50,103 nt of DNA from CAG-103 sp963627135 (GCA_963627135.1 CAVFZY010000012.1:1-50103); one strand, 5' to 3'; shown: positions 8,215-16,604, counted from the stretch's first letter. The notes: generated from the letters alone by a model not told the origin. Program-made: numbers and translations.

Positions 8215-9393
8215 TCAGGAAGCCTTCTGCTGCGTCACGAACTTCCACGCGTTGGAAGCCGAGTCGATGGTCTTGATATAAGCGGTGTCGCGGATCGCGT
8301 CACCGGTCTCATCGAAGGCGATGTGGCCGGACACGCCGTCATAGCTCACGCCGGGCAGCGCTTCCATGACCTTGGCTGGGTCGGTGGAACCGGCAGCCTT
8401 CAGCGCCTCGAGCGCGACATAATAAGCATCATAGCCCATGGCCGTCACAGCGGAGATGGTGTCGTCGCCGCCGTTGGTGGTCTTGGCATCGGCATTGCCG
8501 TTGATATAGGCCTTGATGCCGTCGTCGAAGGTCTGGTTGCCGCCCTCTGCGTAGAAGGTAGAGACGAACGCCTGAACGCTCGTGCCCTTGGCAGCCTGCA
8601 GGACCATGTTGTCATCCCACGTGTCGGAGCCGAGGAACGGAATGCTGATGTTCAGGGAAGCCGCCTGAGAGACGAGCTGCGTGGAGTACGCGATCGACAC
8701 GGGCGCGAAGATAACGTCGCAGCCCTGATCCTTGGCCTTGTTCAGGTAGGAGCTGAAGTCGGAGTTATCCTTCGGGAAGGAGTCGGTGATGACGGTGCCG
8801 CCGGCCTTCTCAAACGCCTGCTTGAAGAAGGTGACCAGGCCCTGGTCATACTCGTTGCCGTTCTCGCCGAGGCAGTAGGCCTTCGTAGCCTTGAGCTCGG
8901 AAGAAGCATAGTTGGCAAGGACGGTGCCCTGGAACGGATCCAGGAAGCAGATGCGGAAGTAGTGGCTGTTGCCCGCCGTGACGTTCGGGTTCGTGCACGT
9001 CACGCCGACGGCCGGGATGCCGGCCTGCTTGAACGTGTCGGACGCGGCGATGGACACGCCGGAGCCGTAGGAGCCGAGCACGATGGAGACCTTCTCATTG
9101 ACGAGCTTGGAAGCCGCCGAGACAGCCTTCGCGGAGTCGGAGCCGTTGTCGGAGTAGACGAGCTCGACCTTGTAGGTCTCGCCGCCGATTTCGACGGTCG
9201 GGGTCTCCTGGTTGGCATACTGCATGCCGAGCATTTCCTTCTTGCCGCCGGCGCCGGAGTCGCCGCTGGCAGGCTCGAACACGCCGATCTTCACGACCTT
9301 CTCGCCGTTGTCGGCCGTGCCGCTGTCGCCGCCACAGGCGCACAGCGCGAACACCATGACCAGAGCGAGCAGCAGAGCAATCGCTTTTTTCAT
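8215..9393 (-). CDS. livJ: ABC transporter substrate-binding lipoprotein LivJ/LivK type
   Basis: Periplasmic-binding-protein type I lipoprotein, 392 residues, expected to capture branched-chain or related amino acids for LivHMGF. The signal peptide ends in lipobox LCAC (cysteine ~20) followed by GGDSG. Family features include VVKIGVFEPASGDSGAGGKKEMLG, GSYGSGVSIAASDTFKQAGIPAVGVTCTNP (ligand-binding serine region) and AMGYDAYYVALEALKAAG. The ATG at 9393 with GGAGGAAA upstream is preferred over an earlier in-frame ATG. The substrate cannot be fixed from sequence alone. Confidence 0.9.
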   Translation of the reverse strand: MKKAIALLLALVMVFALCACGGDSGTADNGEKVVKIGVFEPASGDSGAGGKKEMLGMQYANQETPTVEIGGETYKVELVYSDNGSDSAKAVSAASKLVNEKVSIVLGSYGSGVSIAASDTFKQAGIPAVGVTCTNPNVTAGNSHYFRICFLDPFQGTVLANYASSELKATKAYCLGENGNEYDQGLVTFFKQAFEKAGGTVITDSFPKDNSDFSSYLNKAKDQGCDVIFAPVSIAYSTQLVSQAASLNISIPFLGSDTWDDNMVLQAAKGTSVQAFVSTFYAEGGNQTFDDGIKAYINGNADAKTTNGGDDTISAVTAMGYDAYYVALEALKAAGSTDPAKVMEALPGVSYDGVSGHIAFDETGDAIRDTAYIKTIDSASNAWKFVTQQKAS

Positions 9394-9420
9394 TGTATTT
9401 CCTCCAATCATTTCTTCTCC

Positions 9421-9452
9421 GGACATTGTCCATAACGCGCGGACATTTGTCC
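9421..9452 (-). promoter_or_regulatory. Two GGACA-N-TGTCC palindromes in the livJ leader
   Basis: GGACATTGTCC (9421-9431) and GGACATTTGTCC (9441-9452) are nearly identical palindromes whose starts are 20 nt apart. They lie between the predicted transcription start (~9465) and the livJ ribosome-binding site. Spacing by two helical turns suits a dimeric repressor; the protein is unknown. Confidence 0.45.
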
Positions 9453-9471
9453 TTCAAATGAATATGCAAAG

Positions 9472-9500
9472 ATTATACTATCGTTTTCATAAAATTGCAA
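9472..9500 (-). promoter_or_regulatory. Sigma-A promoter of livJ
   Basis: TTGCAA (9495-9500) and a perfect TATAAT (9472-9477) on the minus strand are separated by 17 nt in otherwise AT-rich intergenic DNA. Confidence 0.8.
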
Positions 9501-9557
9501 TATCAAATTCACGAAATATTCATATTAAAATTTCAAATACCTTGCGTACAATGACGG

Positions 9558-10757
9558 TCACAGCACAAACGGGCTCGCGCGCCAGTCGCCGCCGCAGCGG
9601 CGCTCCTCTCTGGCGGGGCAGCCGAGCACGTAGAGATCGTGTGCCTCCGCCGTCAGGGAAAAGACTTCGCCCGCCGTGCCGGACAGACTGCGCCCAGCGG
9701 CCGGTTTCGTGATGACCGGCACCGATGAATGGCCGCTGATCGCGCGCAGCAGTTCCCTGCCCTGCGCGCCGATGGCCAGCACGCGTGCATATGGCGGCGT
9801 GCCGGCGTCCATGCCGGCGGTGATGCCGAGGGCGGCACACATCGTCATGCGCCGGATGCGCGAGAGCGCATAGCGCTTGGATTTTGCCGCCGCCAGCACA
9901 CCGTCGAGCGTCGGCTCCTCGTGTGCGGCGCGGTACAGGCTGTTGCCCAGCCCCTCGGACGCGCCGGGCAGCGCGTTGTAAGCCGTCTGCGGCAGCATGC
10001 GCAGGCGCGAGAGGAGCGCGCTCTCCAGCGTCTCCGGCAGCACCGGCCCGCGGCCGAGCGTCTTTTCCCGGGCACAGATATCTGCCGCAGCTTTCGGCAG
10101 AAAGGCGGACACGTCCTCCCCTGCGCCGATGCGCGTGCGCAGCTCGCTCGCCGAGCGCACGTTCCCCTCCGCCGGACGGTCATGCTGAGCGCCGGTGCGC
10201 AGGATCGTCAGCGGATGCAGATCGAGCCGCTGGTCAAAGATCGCCTTGAGATACTCCACTGCAAGAATATTGTTCGGCGCCTGCAGCAGCTCTGCCAGCG
10301 CGCCCACGCGCCGCGCGACCGCCTGCTGCCGCGCCGCCGCAAACGGGATGCCAGCCTGCAGCTCGGCGTGCAGATCCTCGCCCAGCAGCGGATCGAGCAG
10401 CGCCTCGGCCACCCGCTGCAGCGGCTCCAACTCTCCGCACTCGCTGCCAAAGCTCAGATGCGTCACCACGCCGAGGCTGCCCAGCATCCCCACGGCGCCG
10501 CGGGAAAATCCCTCCGCCGACGACAGCGCCCACGGCAGCGGCAGCTCCAGCACCAGATCCACCCCGCAGCGCGCGGCGGCCTCCGCGCGCGCAAACTTCG
10601 AATACACTGCCGGGCTGCCACGCTGCGCAAAGTCGCCCGACATGACGCACACGACCGGGCAGTCCGCCCCCAGACGCGCGCGCGTCTGCTCGATGAGCCG
10701 CGCATGACCGTTGTGAAACGGGTTATACTCTGCAACGATGCCGATGACATTGCCCAT
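9558..10757 (-). CDS. tmcAL: tRNA(Met) cytidine acetate ligase TmcAL
   Basis: The B. subtilis enzyme (YlbM) activates acetate with ATP to acetyl-AMP and acetylates C34 of elongator tRNA-Met. The N-terminus GNVIGIVAEYNPFHNGHARLI holds the nucleotidyltransferase HxGH motif (HNGH). It is followed by VMSGDFAQRGSPAVYSKFARAEAAARCGVDLVLELP, a signature of the family. The protein has 399 residues, the usual length. AGAAGGTG precedes the ATG. It is divergent from ackA, so both genes at this locus use acetate; a functional link is only suggestive. Confidence 0.92.
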   Translation of the reverse strand: MGNVIGIVAEYNPFHNGHARLIEQTRARLGADCPVVCVMSGDFAQRGSPAVYSKFARAEAAARCGVDLVLELPLPWALSSAEGFSRGAVGMLGSLGVVTHLSFGSECGELEPLQRVAEALLDPLLGEDLHAELQAGIPFAAARQQAVARRVGALAELLQAPNNILAVEYLKAIFDQRLDLHPLTILRTGAQHDRPAEGNVRSASELRTRIGAGEDVSAFLPKAAADICAREKTLGRGPVLPETLESALLSRLRMLPQTAYNALPGASEGLGNSLYRAAHEEPTLDGVLAAAKSKRYALSRIRRMTMCAALGITAGMDAGTPPYARVLAIGAQGRELLRAISGHSSVPVITKPAAGRSLSGTAGEVFSLTAEAHDLYVLGCPAREERRCGGDWRASPFVL

Positions 10758-10782
10758 TTTTGCACCTTCTTTCGAAAAATAC

Positions 10783-10810
10783 TTGCGTTTTCCAACGAAA
10801 TGATTACAAT
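10783..10810 (+). promoter_or_regulatory. Possible ackA promoter
   Basis: TTGCGT (10783-10788) and TACAAT (10805-10810) are 16 nt apart, leaving an ackA leader of about 65 nt. The spacing and -35 match are only fair. Confidence 0.4.
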
Positions 10811-10882
10811 AAGAGTGTTATGGCATCATAATACTGTGATTTTATGAAAATTACAACATTTATATGAGAAAGGAATCTGAGT

Positions 10883-12082
10883 ATGAAAATTCTTGTCATC
10901 AATGCCGGCAGCTCTTCCCTGAAATATCAGCTGATCGACATGGAGACCGAACACGTCCTGGCCAAGGGGCTGTGCGAGCGCATCGGCATCGACGGCCACC
11001 TGAAGCACACCCCGCTCATCGGCGGTAAACCCGTCTTTGACGAAGACCTGCCGATGCCCACCCACTCCGAGGCCATCGCTGCAGTCATCGACAAGCTGAC
11101 CAGCGCCGAGTACGGCGTGGTCACCTCCATGAAGGAGATCGACGCCGTCGGTCACCGCGTCGTTCACGGCGGCGAGAAGTTTGCCTGCTCCGTCAAGATC
11201 GACGATGCCGTCATGGCCGCCCTCGAGGAGTGCACACCGTTTGCCCCGCTGCACAACCCCGCCAACATCACCGGCATCAACGCCTGCCGCGCCGTCATGG
11301 GCGATGACGTGCCGATGGTCGCCGTGTTCGACACTGCGTTCCACCAGACCATGCCCGGCAAGGCCTATATGTACGCCATTCCTTATGCGTATTACCAGAA
11401 CGACGGCATCCGCCGCTACGGCTTCCACGGTACGAGCCATCGCTACGTGTCCGCCCGCTGCGCCGAACTCATGGGCAAGCCCATCGAAGAGCTCAAGCTC
11501 ATCTCCTGCCACATGGGCAACGGCAGCTCCATCTGCGCGATCGACAGCGGCAAGTGCGTCGACACGTCCATGGGCTTCACCCCGCTGGTCGGCCTGCCGA
11601 TGGGTACTCGCTGCGGCGATCTCGACGCCGGTGTCATCCAGTTCATCATGAACAAGTACGGCATCAGCATCGACGAGATGCTCAATATCCTCAACAAGAA
11701 GTCCGGCGTGCTCGGTGTCTCCGGCGTCAGCTCCGACTTCCGTGATCTCGACAACGCCGCTGCCGAGGGCAACGATCGCGCGCAGCTCGCGCTCGATATG
11801 TTCCACTACTGGGTCGCCAAGGTCGCCGGCTCCTACGTCGCGGCCATGAACGGCGTCGATGCCATCATCTTCACCGCCGGTGTCGGTGAGAACAGCAAGT
11901 CCTCCCGCGCCGCCATCGCCGAATACTTCGGCTACCTGGGCGTGAAAATCGACCCGGTCGCCAACAGCAAGCGCGGCGAAGACATCATGATCTCCACCCC
12001 CGACTCCAAGGTCAAGGTGTTTGTCATCCCGACAAACGAGGAGCTCGTCATCGCCCGCGACACGAAGGCCATCTGCGGCTGA
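10883..12082 (+). CDS. ackA: Acetate kinase
   Basis: Converts acetyl phosphate and ADP to acetate and ATP, the energy-yielding last step of acetate fermentation. It opens with MKILVINAGSSSLKYQLID, the ASKHA phosphate-binding signature. Further markers are GHRVVHGGEKF, VFDTAFHQTMP (catalytic Asp), RRYGFHGTSHRYVS, HMGNGSSICAI and FTAGVGENS. It has 399 residues, full length. AGAAAGGA lies before the ATG. It is monocistronic, with a strong terminator right behind it; no pta gene is adjacent. Confidence 0.96.
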   Translation: MKILVINAGSSSLKYQLIDMETEHVLAKGLCERIGIDGHLKHTPLIGGKPVFDEDLPMPTHSEAIAAVIDKLTSAEYGVVTSMKEIDAVGHRVVHGGEKFACSVKIDDAVMAALEECTPFAPLHNPANITGINACRAVMGDDVPMVAVFDTAFHQTMPGKAYMYAIPYAYYQNDGIRRYGFHGTSHRYVSARCAELMGKPIEELKLISCHMGNGSSICAIDSGKCVDTSMGFTPLVGLPMGTRCGDLDAGVIQFIMNKYGISIDEMLNILNKKSGVLGVSGVSSDFRDLDNAAAEGNDRAQLALDMFHYWVAKVAGSYVAAMNGVDAIIFTAGVGENSKSSRAAIAEYFGYLGVKIDPVANSKRGEDIMISTPDSKVKVFVIPTNEELVIARDTKAICG

Positions 12083-12100
12083 GTTTCCCGAGACACAAAA

Positions 12101-12131
12101 CCACGGCGCTGATCTTAGCGCCGTGGTTTTT
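12101..12131 (+). terminator. Intrinsic terminator of ackA
   Basis: A perfect 10-bp stem CCACGGCGCT / AGCGCCGTGG with a six-base loop is followed by TTTTT. Confidence 0.92.
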
Positions 12132-12216
12132 CTCGCTCAAAACGGGTCATACTACATTATAAACGTGTTTCCTGCATCTTTCCACGAAAAACTTCGCCAT
12201 GTCCCGGGAAAAACCG

Positions 12217-12245
12217 TTGACAAAACCTGTCCAGGATGATAAACT
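12217..12245 (+). promoter_or_regulatory. Sigma-A promoter of rplU-rpmA
   Basis: A consensus TTGACA (12217-12222) is followed after 17 nt by TAAACT (12240-12245). The start would be near 12252. Confidence 0.8.
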
Positions 12246-12251
12246 GTCAAG

Positions 12252-12332
12252 GCCGCATTGAGTGGGCATCAAGCGGAGGTATGTCTCCCGCCCATAAGAG
12301 CGAGACTCTACAGAGAGGCAGGTGCAACGAGT
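12252..12332 (+). promoter_or_regulatory. L21-leader type 5' UTR
   Basis: About 80 nt separate the predicted transcription start from the rplU start. The stretch around GGGCATCAAGCGGAGG and TCTCCCGCCC can fold into a compact stem, in the position of the ribosomal protein L21 leader known in Firmicutes. That leader is thought to let L21 repress its own synthesis. The assignment rests on position and foldability, not on a covariance search. Confidence 0.55.
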
Positions 12333-12647
12333 TTGAAGCACGCTATCATCGTTACCGGCGGTAAGCAGTACCGCGTGGCCGAGGGCGACGTCATCTTCGT
12401 CGAGAAGCTGGATGTCGAGGCCGGCGAGGCTGTGAAGTTTGACCGCGTTCTGGCTGTCATCGACGAGGACAAGGCTGTTTTCGGCACCCCCGTGGTGGAA
12501 AACGCCGTCGTTTCCGGCAATGTCGTCAAAAACGGCAAGAGCAAAAAGATCCGCGTCTACAAGATGAAGCCGAAAAAAGGCTATCGCAGAACACAGGGCC
12601 ACAGACAGCCCTACACCAAGGTCGAGATCACGAAGATCGAGGCCTGA
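12333..12647 (+). CDS. rplU: Ribosomal protein L21
   Basis: 50S subunit protein binding 23S rRNA. The sequence from KHAIIVTGGKQYRVAEGD through KMKPKKGYRRTQGHRQPYT is a complete L21 of 104 residues. I use the TTG at 12333 with AGGTG 8 nt upstream; an upstream ATG would add 25 residues that overlap the leader RNA. It is followed 40 nt later by rpmA. The gene for the protease Prp, which normally sits between rplU and rpmA in Firmicutes, is absent. Confidence 0.95.
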   Translation: MKHAIIVTGGKQYRVAEGDVIFVEKLDVEAGEAVKFDRVLAVIDEDKAVFGTPVVENAVVSGNVVKNGKSKKIRVYKMKPKKGYRRTQGHRQPYTKVEITKIEA

Positions 12648-12687
12648 TTTCCGCAACTGATTTTGACACATGGAGGTGTAATTCGAA

Positions 12688-12951
12688 ATGGCACATAAAA
12701 AAGGCATGGGTTCCACCAAGAACGGCCGCGACAGTGAGTCGAAGCGCCTTGGCCCCAAGAGAGCCGACGGCCAGTTTGTTCTGGCCGGCAACATCCTCGT
12801 CAGACAGCGCGGAACGAAGATCCACCCCGGCATCAACGTCGGCAAGGGTAAGGACGACACACTCTTCGCCCTCGTGGACGGCGTCGTGAAGTTCGAGCGC
12901 AAGGACAAGGATCGCAAGCAGGTCTCTGTTTACGAAGAGATTGCACAGTAA
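12688..12951 (+). CDS. rpmA: Ribosomal protein L27
   Basis: 50S protein whose N-terminus reaches toward the peptidyl-transferase centre. The 87 residues match L27 throughout (MAHKKGMGSTKNGRDSESKRLGPKRADGQ). Most Firmicutes make L27 with a short N-terminal extension that the protease Prp removes. Here the protein begins directly with MAHKKG, and prp is missing from its usual position. GGAGGTG precedes the ATG. Confidence 0.96.
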   Translation: MAHKKGMGSTKNGRDSESKRLGPKRADGQFVLAGNILVRQRGTKIHPGINVGKGKDDTLFALVDGVVKFERKDKDRKQVSVYEEIAQ

Positions 12952-12958
12952 TCGCAAA

Positions 12959-12989
12959 CGGGGTGGGCATCGCGCCCGCCCCGTTTTTC
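12959..12989 (+). terminator. Intrinsic terminator of rplU-rpmA
   Basis: ACGGGGTGGGC pairs with GCCCGCCCCGT (one mismatch) around a five-base loop and is followed by TTTTTCT. Confidence 0.9.
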
Positions 12990-13032
12990 TATCCCCCGCC
13001 GGGCTGCCCGGCAACGAAAGTGAGGAATGACC

Positions 13033-14316
13033 ATGGCTTCGCCATTTGTTGATAAAGTGACCATCACCGTGCGCGCGGGCGACGGCGGCAACGGCGCAGT
13101 AACCTTCCACCGCGAGAAATACGTGGCTGCCGGCGGCCCCGACGGCGGCGACGGCGGACGCGGCGGCGACATTATCTTTGAAGTGGACGACAACATGTCC
13201 ACGCTCATGGATTTTCGCTATAAGCGCAAATATGTGGCCGGCAACGGCGCCGACGGTCAGGGCAAGCGCTGCTCCGGCCGCGTGGGCCAGAGTCTGCACA
13301 TCCGCGTGCCGCGCGGCACCCTGCTGCGCGATGCGGACAGCGGCGCGATCATGCACGATATGTCCTCGGGCGAGCCGTTCGTGGCCGCGCGCGGCGGGCG
13401 CGGCGGCTGGGGCAACCAGCACTTCGCCACGCCGACGCGGCAGGTGCCGCGCTTTGCCAAGCCCGGCCTGCCGGGCGAGAGCCACACGATCCTGCTCGAG
13501 CTGAAGCTGCTGGCAGACGTGGGCCTCGTCGGCTTCCCGAACGTGGGCAAGAGCACGCTGCTGTCCGTGGTGTCGAAGGCACACCCGAAGATCGCAAACT
13601 ACCACTTCACGACCCTCTTCCCCAACCTGGGCGTCGTATACGTGTCGGAGGGTTCGTCGTTCGTCATGGCGGACATTCCGGGCATCATCGAGGGCGCGAG
13701 CGACGGTGCCGGTCTCGGCCACGACTTCCTGCGCCACATCGATCGATGCCGCCTGCTCGTGCATCTGGTGGACGTCTCCGGCAGCGAGGGGCGCGACCCG
13801 GTCGAGGACTTTGAGGCCATCAACGCTGAACTGCGCGCCTACAGCGACGTGCTGGCATCGCGCATGCAGATCGTCGCCGCCAACAAGTGCGACCTGCTCG
13901 GCGACGACCGCACGAACATCGACCGCCTGCGCGCGCACGTTGAGGCGCAGGGCTACGAATTCTTTGAAATGAGCGCCGCCGCCCACACCGGCACGCGGGA
14001 GCTCATCCAGGCATGCGCTGCAAAGCTTGCCGAGATCCCGCCGGTGCCGCCGTATGAGGCCGACTATGTTCCGCCCGAGCCGGAGATCGGCACGAGCGAC
14101 GAGCTCCAGATCCGCCACTTTGACGATCTCTGGGTCGTCGAGGGGCCGTGGCTGCAGCGGCTCATGGGCACGATCAACTTCGGCGACTACGAGTCGCGGA
14201 TGTACTTTGACCGTGTGCTGCGCCAGTCCGGCCTGTTTGACCGGCTCGAGGCCATGGGCATCGAGGAGGGCGACACGGTGAGCATTTACGATCTCGATTT
14301 TGAGTTCCGCTTCTGA
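13033..14316 (+). CDS. obgE: Obg family GTPase ObgE/CgtA
   Basis: Essential GTPase involved in 50S ribosome assembly and stress signalling. The N-terminal Obg glycine-rich fold (residues ~1-158) shows GDGGNGAVTFHREKYV and GGPDGGDGGRGGDI. The G domain follows, with G1 GFPNVGKST, G3 DIPG and G4 NKCD. The C-terminal OCT domain (~345-427) ends in DTVSIYDLDFEF. It has 427 residues. The second ATG (13033) is chosen because GTGAGG is too close to the first. It lies directly behind rplU-rpmA, the conserved order in Firmicutes, but after a terminator. Confidence 0.95.
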   Translation: MASPFVDKVTITVRAGDGGNGAVTFHREKYVAAGGPDGGDGGRGGDIIFEVDDNMSTLMDFRYKRKYVAGNGADGQGKRCSGRVGQSLHIRVPRGTLLRDADSGAIMHDMSSGEPFVAARGGRGGWGNQHFATPTRQVPRFAKPGLPGESHTILLELKLLADVGLVGFPNVGKSTLLSVVSKAHPKIANYHFTTLFPNLGVVYVSEGSSFVMADIPGIIEGASDGAGLGHDFLRHIDRCRLLVHLVDVSGSEGRDPVEDFEAINAELRAYSDVLASRMQIVAANKCDLLGDDRTNIDRLRAHVEAQGYEFFEMSAAAHTGTRELIQACAAKLAEIPPVPPYEADYVPPEPEIGTSDELQIRHFDDLWVVEGPWLQRLMGTINFGDYESRMYFDRVLRQSGLFDRLEAMGIEEGDTVSIYDLDFEFRF

Positions 14317-14329
14317 CCCAAACAAATAT

Positions 14330-14360
14330 CCCCGCCGGACGCAGACTGTGTCCGGCGGGG
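14330..14360. terminator. Bidirectional terminator between obgE and the convergent membrane-protein gene
   Basis: A perfect 11-bp stem CCCCGCCGGAC / GTCCGGCGGGG encloses a nine-base loop. On the plus strand it is followed by ATCTCTTTTATT. It lies between two convergent stop codons. Confidence 0.85.
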
Positions 14361-14367
14361 ATCTCTT

Positions 14368-15210
14368 TTATTCTGTCGCTTCCGGTTTTTGCTCCGTTTT
14401 CTCCTCTGCCTTCGGCGCCTCCGGCAGGACCACCGGCACGAACTGCTTGGCGATCTTGTTGTTGCCGGATTTGGCGCTGAAGTAGCCGATGACGCTGAAC
14501 GTGAGCGCACCGACAAAGTTGACAAACAGGTCCTGCATCGTATCATACAGGCCGATGTCCAGATACCCGCTGAGGCCGAGCGACTCGCCGTTGACGGCTA
14601 CATCCGTGATGTTGTCCACCAGAATGGGGATGTTGCTGTTCGTCGGGTCAAGCGTCACGGAGGCGAAAGCGTGGATGATCGTGTCCTTCTGCATGTCCGC
14701 GTGAAACAGATAGTCCACCGAGAACTCGAAAAACTCCCACAGCACGCCGACCGTCATGGAAAAGCAGAATGCCACCAGCGCCAGAAACACCGGCGAGAGC
14801 TTAAAATGCTGCGGCTTGTTGCGGTTGAGCAGATCCACCATGGCAAAGCCAAACGCCGCGCTGATGAAGCCCGTCGTCGTGTGCAGCATGGAGTCCCAGT
14901 GCGGGTAAGTGATGAAATAGCTCTTGAGCTCGCCGAGGATCTCGGCGGCAAAAATGAAAATCAGGATAATGATCTCCAGCGTACTTGGCAGCTCGATGCG
15001 GAAGTTGCGCTCCACAAACCGCGGCAGCATGAACAGAATCAGCACCAGCACACACACGAACGTGCTCTCATAGTTTTTATGGATGATCGTCATGACCATG
15101 ACGCCGATGACGATCAAACGCAGGATCCAGTAGACGGCCACGACCGCCGGCTTCGGCTTATACTTCTGGTTTTCCTGCTCCATCTTTTTCAGGATCTTCG
15201 GGTCGCTCAT
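14368..15210 (-). CDS. Polytopic membrane protein, DUF2238/YjdF-like
   Basis: An integral membrane protein of 280 residues with about seven hydrophobic helices, unknown function. YPHWDSMLHTTTGFISAAFGFAMVDLLNR and VGVLWEFFEFSVDYL are conserved-looking stretches with buried His, Asp and Glu. These resemble the DUF2238 (YjdF) membrane family. The C-terminal tail is Glu/Lys/Pro rich. The ATG at 15210 is preceded by GTGAGGA. It is the third gene of a marR - PAP2 phosphatase - membrane protein run, which suggests a role in the envelope or lipids. Confidence 0.6.
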   Translation of the reverse strand: MSDPKILKKMEQENQKYKPKPAVVAVYWILRLIVIGVMVMTIIHKNYESTFVCVLVLILFMLPRFVERNFRIELPSTLEIIILIFIFAAEILGELKSYFITYPHWDSMLHTTTGFISAAFGFAMVDLLNRNKPQHFKLSPVFLALVAFCFSMTVGVLWEFFEFSVDYLFHADMQKDTIIHAFASVTLDPTNSNIPILVDNITDVAVNGESLGLSGYLDIGLYDTMQDLFVNFVGALTFSVIGYFSAKSGNNKIAKQFVPVVLPEAPKAEEKTEQKPEATE

Positions 15211-15248
15211 ATTTATCCTCACTTATCCGTTTCTCTGTTCGGTTTCTC

Positions 15249-15902
15249 TCAGGCTGCTGCCGCCGGCTGGCGCCGGTCCACGATCCGGCGGGCCGCGATA
15301 TAGATGATCAGGTACAGCGCCAGCGACAGCGCGAGCGCCGCAAACACGTCCAAAATGGAGTGCTGCTTGACAAACACCGTGGCCGCGCAGATCGCAACGG
15401 CAACGATGACCGCCGGGATACGCACTTTTTTTAAATACCGGCTGTCAAACGTCACGGCCAGCACGCCCATGCAGCCGACCACGTGCATACTTGGCAGGAC
15501 ATTCGTCGGCGTGTCGGCCGAATAGATCGCGTTGACCAGCCAGCCGCACAGCGTGCTCGTGTCCACATCCGACGGGCGCAGCAGCTGGCAGTTCGGCCAG
15601 ACCATGCAGATCGTCAGCGAGATGGAGAAGCCCGCGATGATGAACGCCGCATAGCGGATGAACGCGCGACGATCATCCTTGAGCAGCGTCACAACGACCG
15701 GGACGATCAAAAACGGGTACCAGAGCACATACGCCAGAATGAACCCCGGCAAAAACGGGATCTTGTCATCCAGCGGCAAGTACGACACAAAGCACCCCTC
15801 CGTCGAGGGCACCATGTGCTCGACCAGCGCAAACCAGATCAGATAAATGGGCAAATACAACACCAGCAGCACATATTTGTGTTCCTGAATATATTTCTTC
15901 AT
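15249..15902 (-). CDS. PAP2-superfamily membrane phosphatase
   Basis: A 217-residue membrane protein with five to six helices. The PAP2 catalytic features are visible: VLPSMHVVGCMGV (the SxxH-like region) and KQHSILDVFAA, the HxxxD motif that provides the nucleophilic His and its Asp partner. Family members dephosphorylate phosphatidate, undecaprenyl pyrophosphate or related lipids, or transfer phosphoinositol. The extended N-terminal membrane part resembles the inositolphosphotransferase/Aur1-like branch. TAAGGAG lies upstream. It is between marR and the DUF2238-like gene. Confidence 0.82.
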   Translation of the reverse strand: MKKYIQEHKYVLLVLYLPIYLIWFALVEHMVPSTEGCFVSYLPLDDKIPFLPGFILAYVLWYPFLIVPVVVTLLKDDRRAFIRYAAFIIAGFSISLTICMVWPNCQLLRPSDVDTSTLCGWLVNAIYSADTPTNVLPSMHVVGCMGVLAVTFDSRYLKKVRIPAVIVAVAICAATVFVKQHSILDVFAALALSLALYLIIYIAARRIVDRRQPAAAA

Positions 15903-15942
15903 AAAACTATCTCCTTATACATGAAAGCGCGCACCTGTTCTG

Positions 15943-16365
15943 TCAGACGCCCGCCTCGATCTCCGTGACGAGGCCCAAAAGCCGGATCAGTTCGCGGGAA
16001 TCCTGCTCTCCCAGCTGCTCCAGAACACGTTGAACGTGCGCACACAGTGTCGAACGCATCTGCTCCGCCGTCTGGCGGCCGAGTTCTGTCAGCTGCACAA
16101 CGACGCGGCGCCGGTCATGGCTGTCGGCGCAGCGGCACAGCATCCCCTTTTCCTCCAGCGTGCGCAGCATGGCCGCCGTGCGCGGCGCGCTCACGCCCAG
16201 AACGTCACGCAGCGCACCCGGCGTACTGCGTCCGTCCTGCTCGCTGAGGTAGCTCAGCAGGAAGTTTTCACCCTTCAGATGCTCCTGTACGCTCTGCGGT
16301 ATGCAGGAACGGTTCAAAGAAGTGACCGTCAGCAGCAGTTGCTCGGTCAGTTGCTGCAATTCCAT
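15943..16365 (-). CDS. MarR-family transcriptional regulator
   Basis: A 140-residue winged-helix regulator. TPGALRDVLGVSAPRTAAMLRTLEEKGMLCRCADSHDRRRVVVQLTELG shows the recognition helix and the D-x-R-x wing (DSHDRRR) of MarR. It heads an operon with the PAP2 phosphatase and the membrane protein. A perfect TTAAC-CCC-GTTAA palindrome lies between its predicted transcription start and ribosome-binding site, a plausible site for autorepression. Confidence 0.88.
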   Translation of the reverse strand: MELQQLTEQLLLTVTSLNRSCIPQSVQEHLKGENFLLSYLSEQDGRSTPGALRDVLGVSAPRTAAMLRTLEEKGMLCRCADSHDRRRVVVQLTELGRQTAEQMRSTLCAHVQRVLEQLGEQDSRELIRLLGLVTEIEAGV

Positions 16366-16382
16366 GAAACAGCCTCCTTTTG

Positions 16383-16395
16383 TTAACCCCGTTAA
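16383..16395 (-). promoter_or_regulatory. Candidate MarR operator
   Basis: A perfect palindrome TTAAC-CCC-GTTAA lies directly downstream of the -10 element of the marR promoter. Its position at the transcription start suits repression. Confidence 0.5.
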
Positions 16396-16409
16396 TCAGG
16401 TGTCCCATG

Positions 16410-16438
16410 ATGGTAACACTCTGTCCATGGATTGTCAA
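16410..16438 (-). promoter_or_regulatory. Sigma-A promoter of the marR operon
   Basis: A consensus TTGACA (16433-16438) and TACCAT (16410-16415) on the minus strand are separated by 17 nt. Confidence 0.7.
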
Positions 16439-16466
16439 TCCCATTTGATGGGATTTTAGATTTTTT
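16437..16466 (+). other. Orphan hairpin with T-tract
   Basis: AATCCCAT / ATGGGATT pair around a three-base loop and are followed by TTAGATTTTTT on the plus strand, like an intrinsic terminator. No plus-strand gene lies upstream. It overlaps the marR -35 box, so it may end an antisense or divergent transcript. The rest of 16467-16604 shows no gene. Confidence 0.4.
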
Positions 16467-16604
16467 CACCCCCGGCAGCCTTCCGGTCGCCGAACGGCAT
16501 CCGGACGTTTGGTATAACATGGCATGATCAACATAAAAACCAGATTTTTTCGGGTACAAAAGCAAATCGGTGAAACATTTTTCCTGCTTCAAACATTATA
16601 ATTA

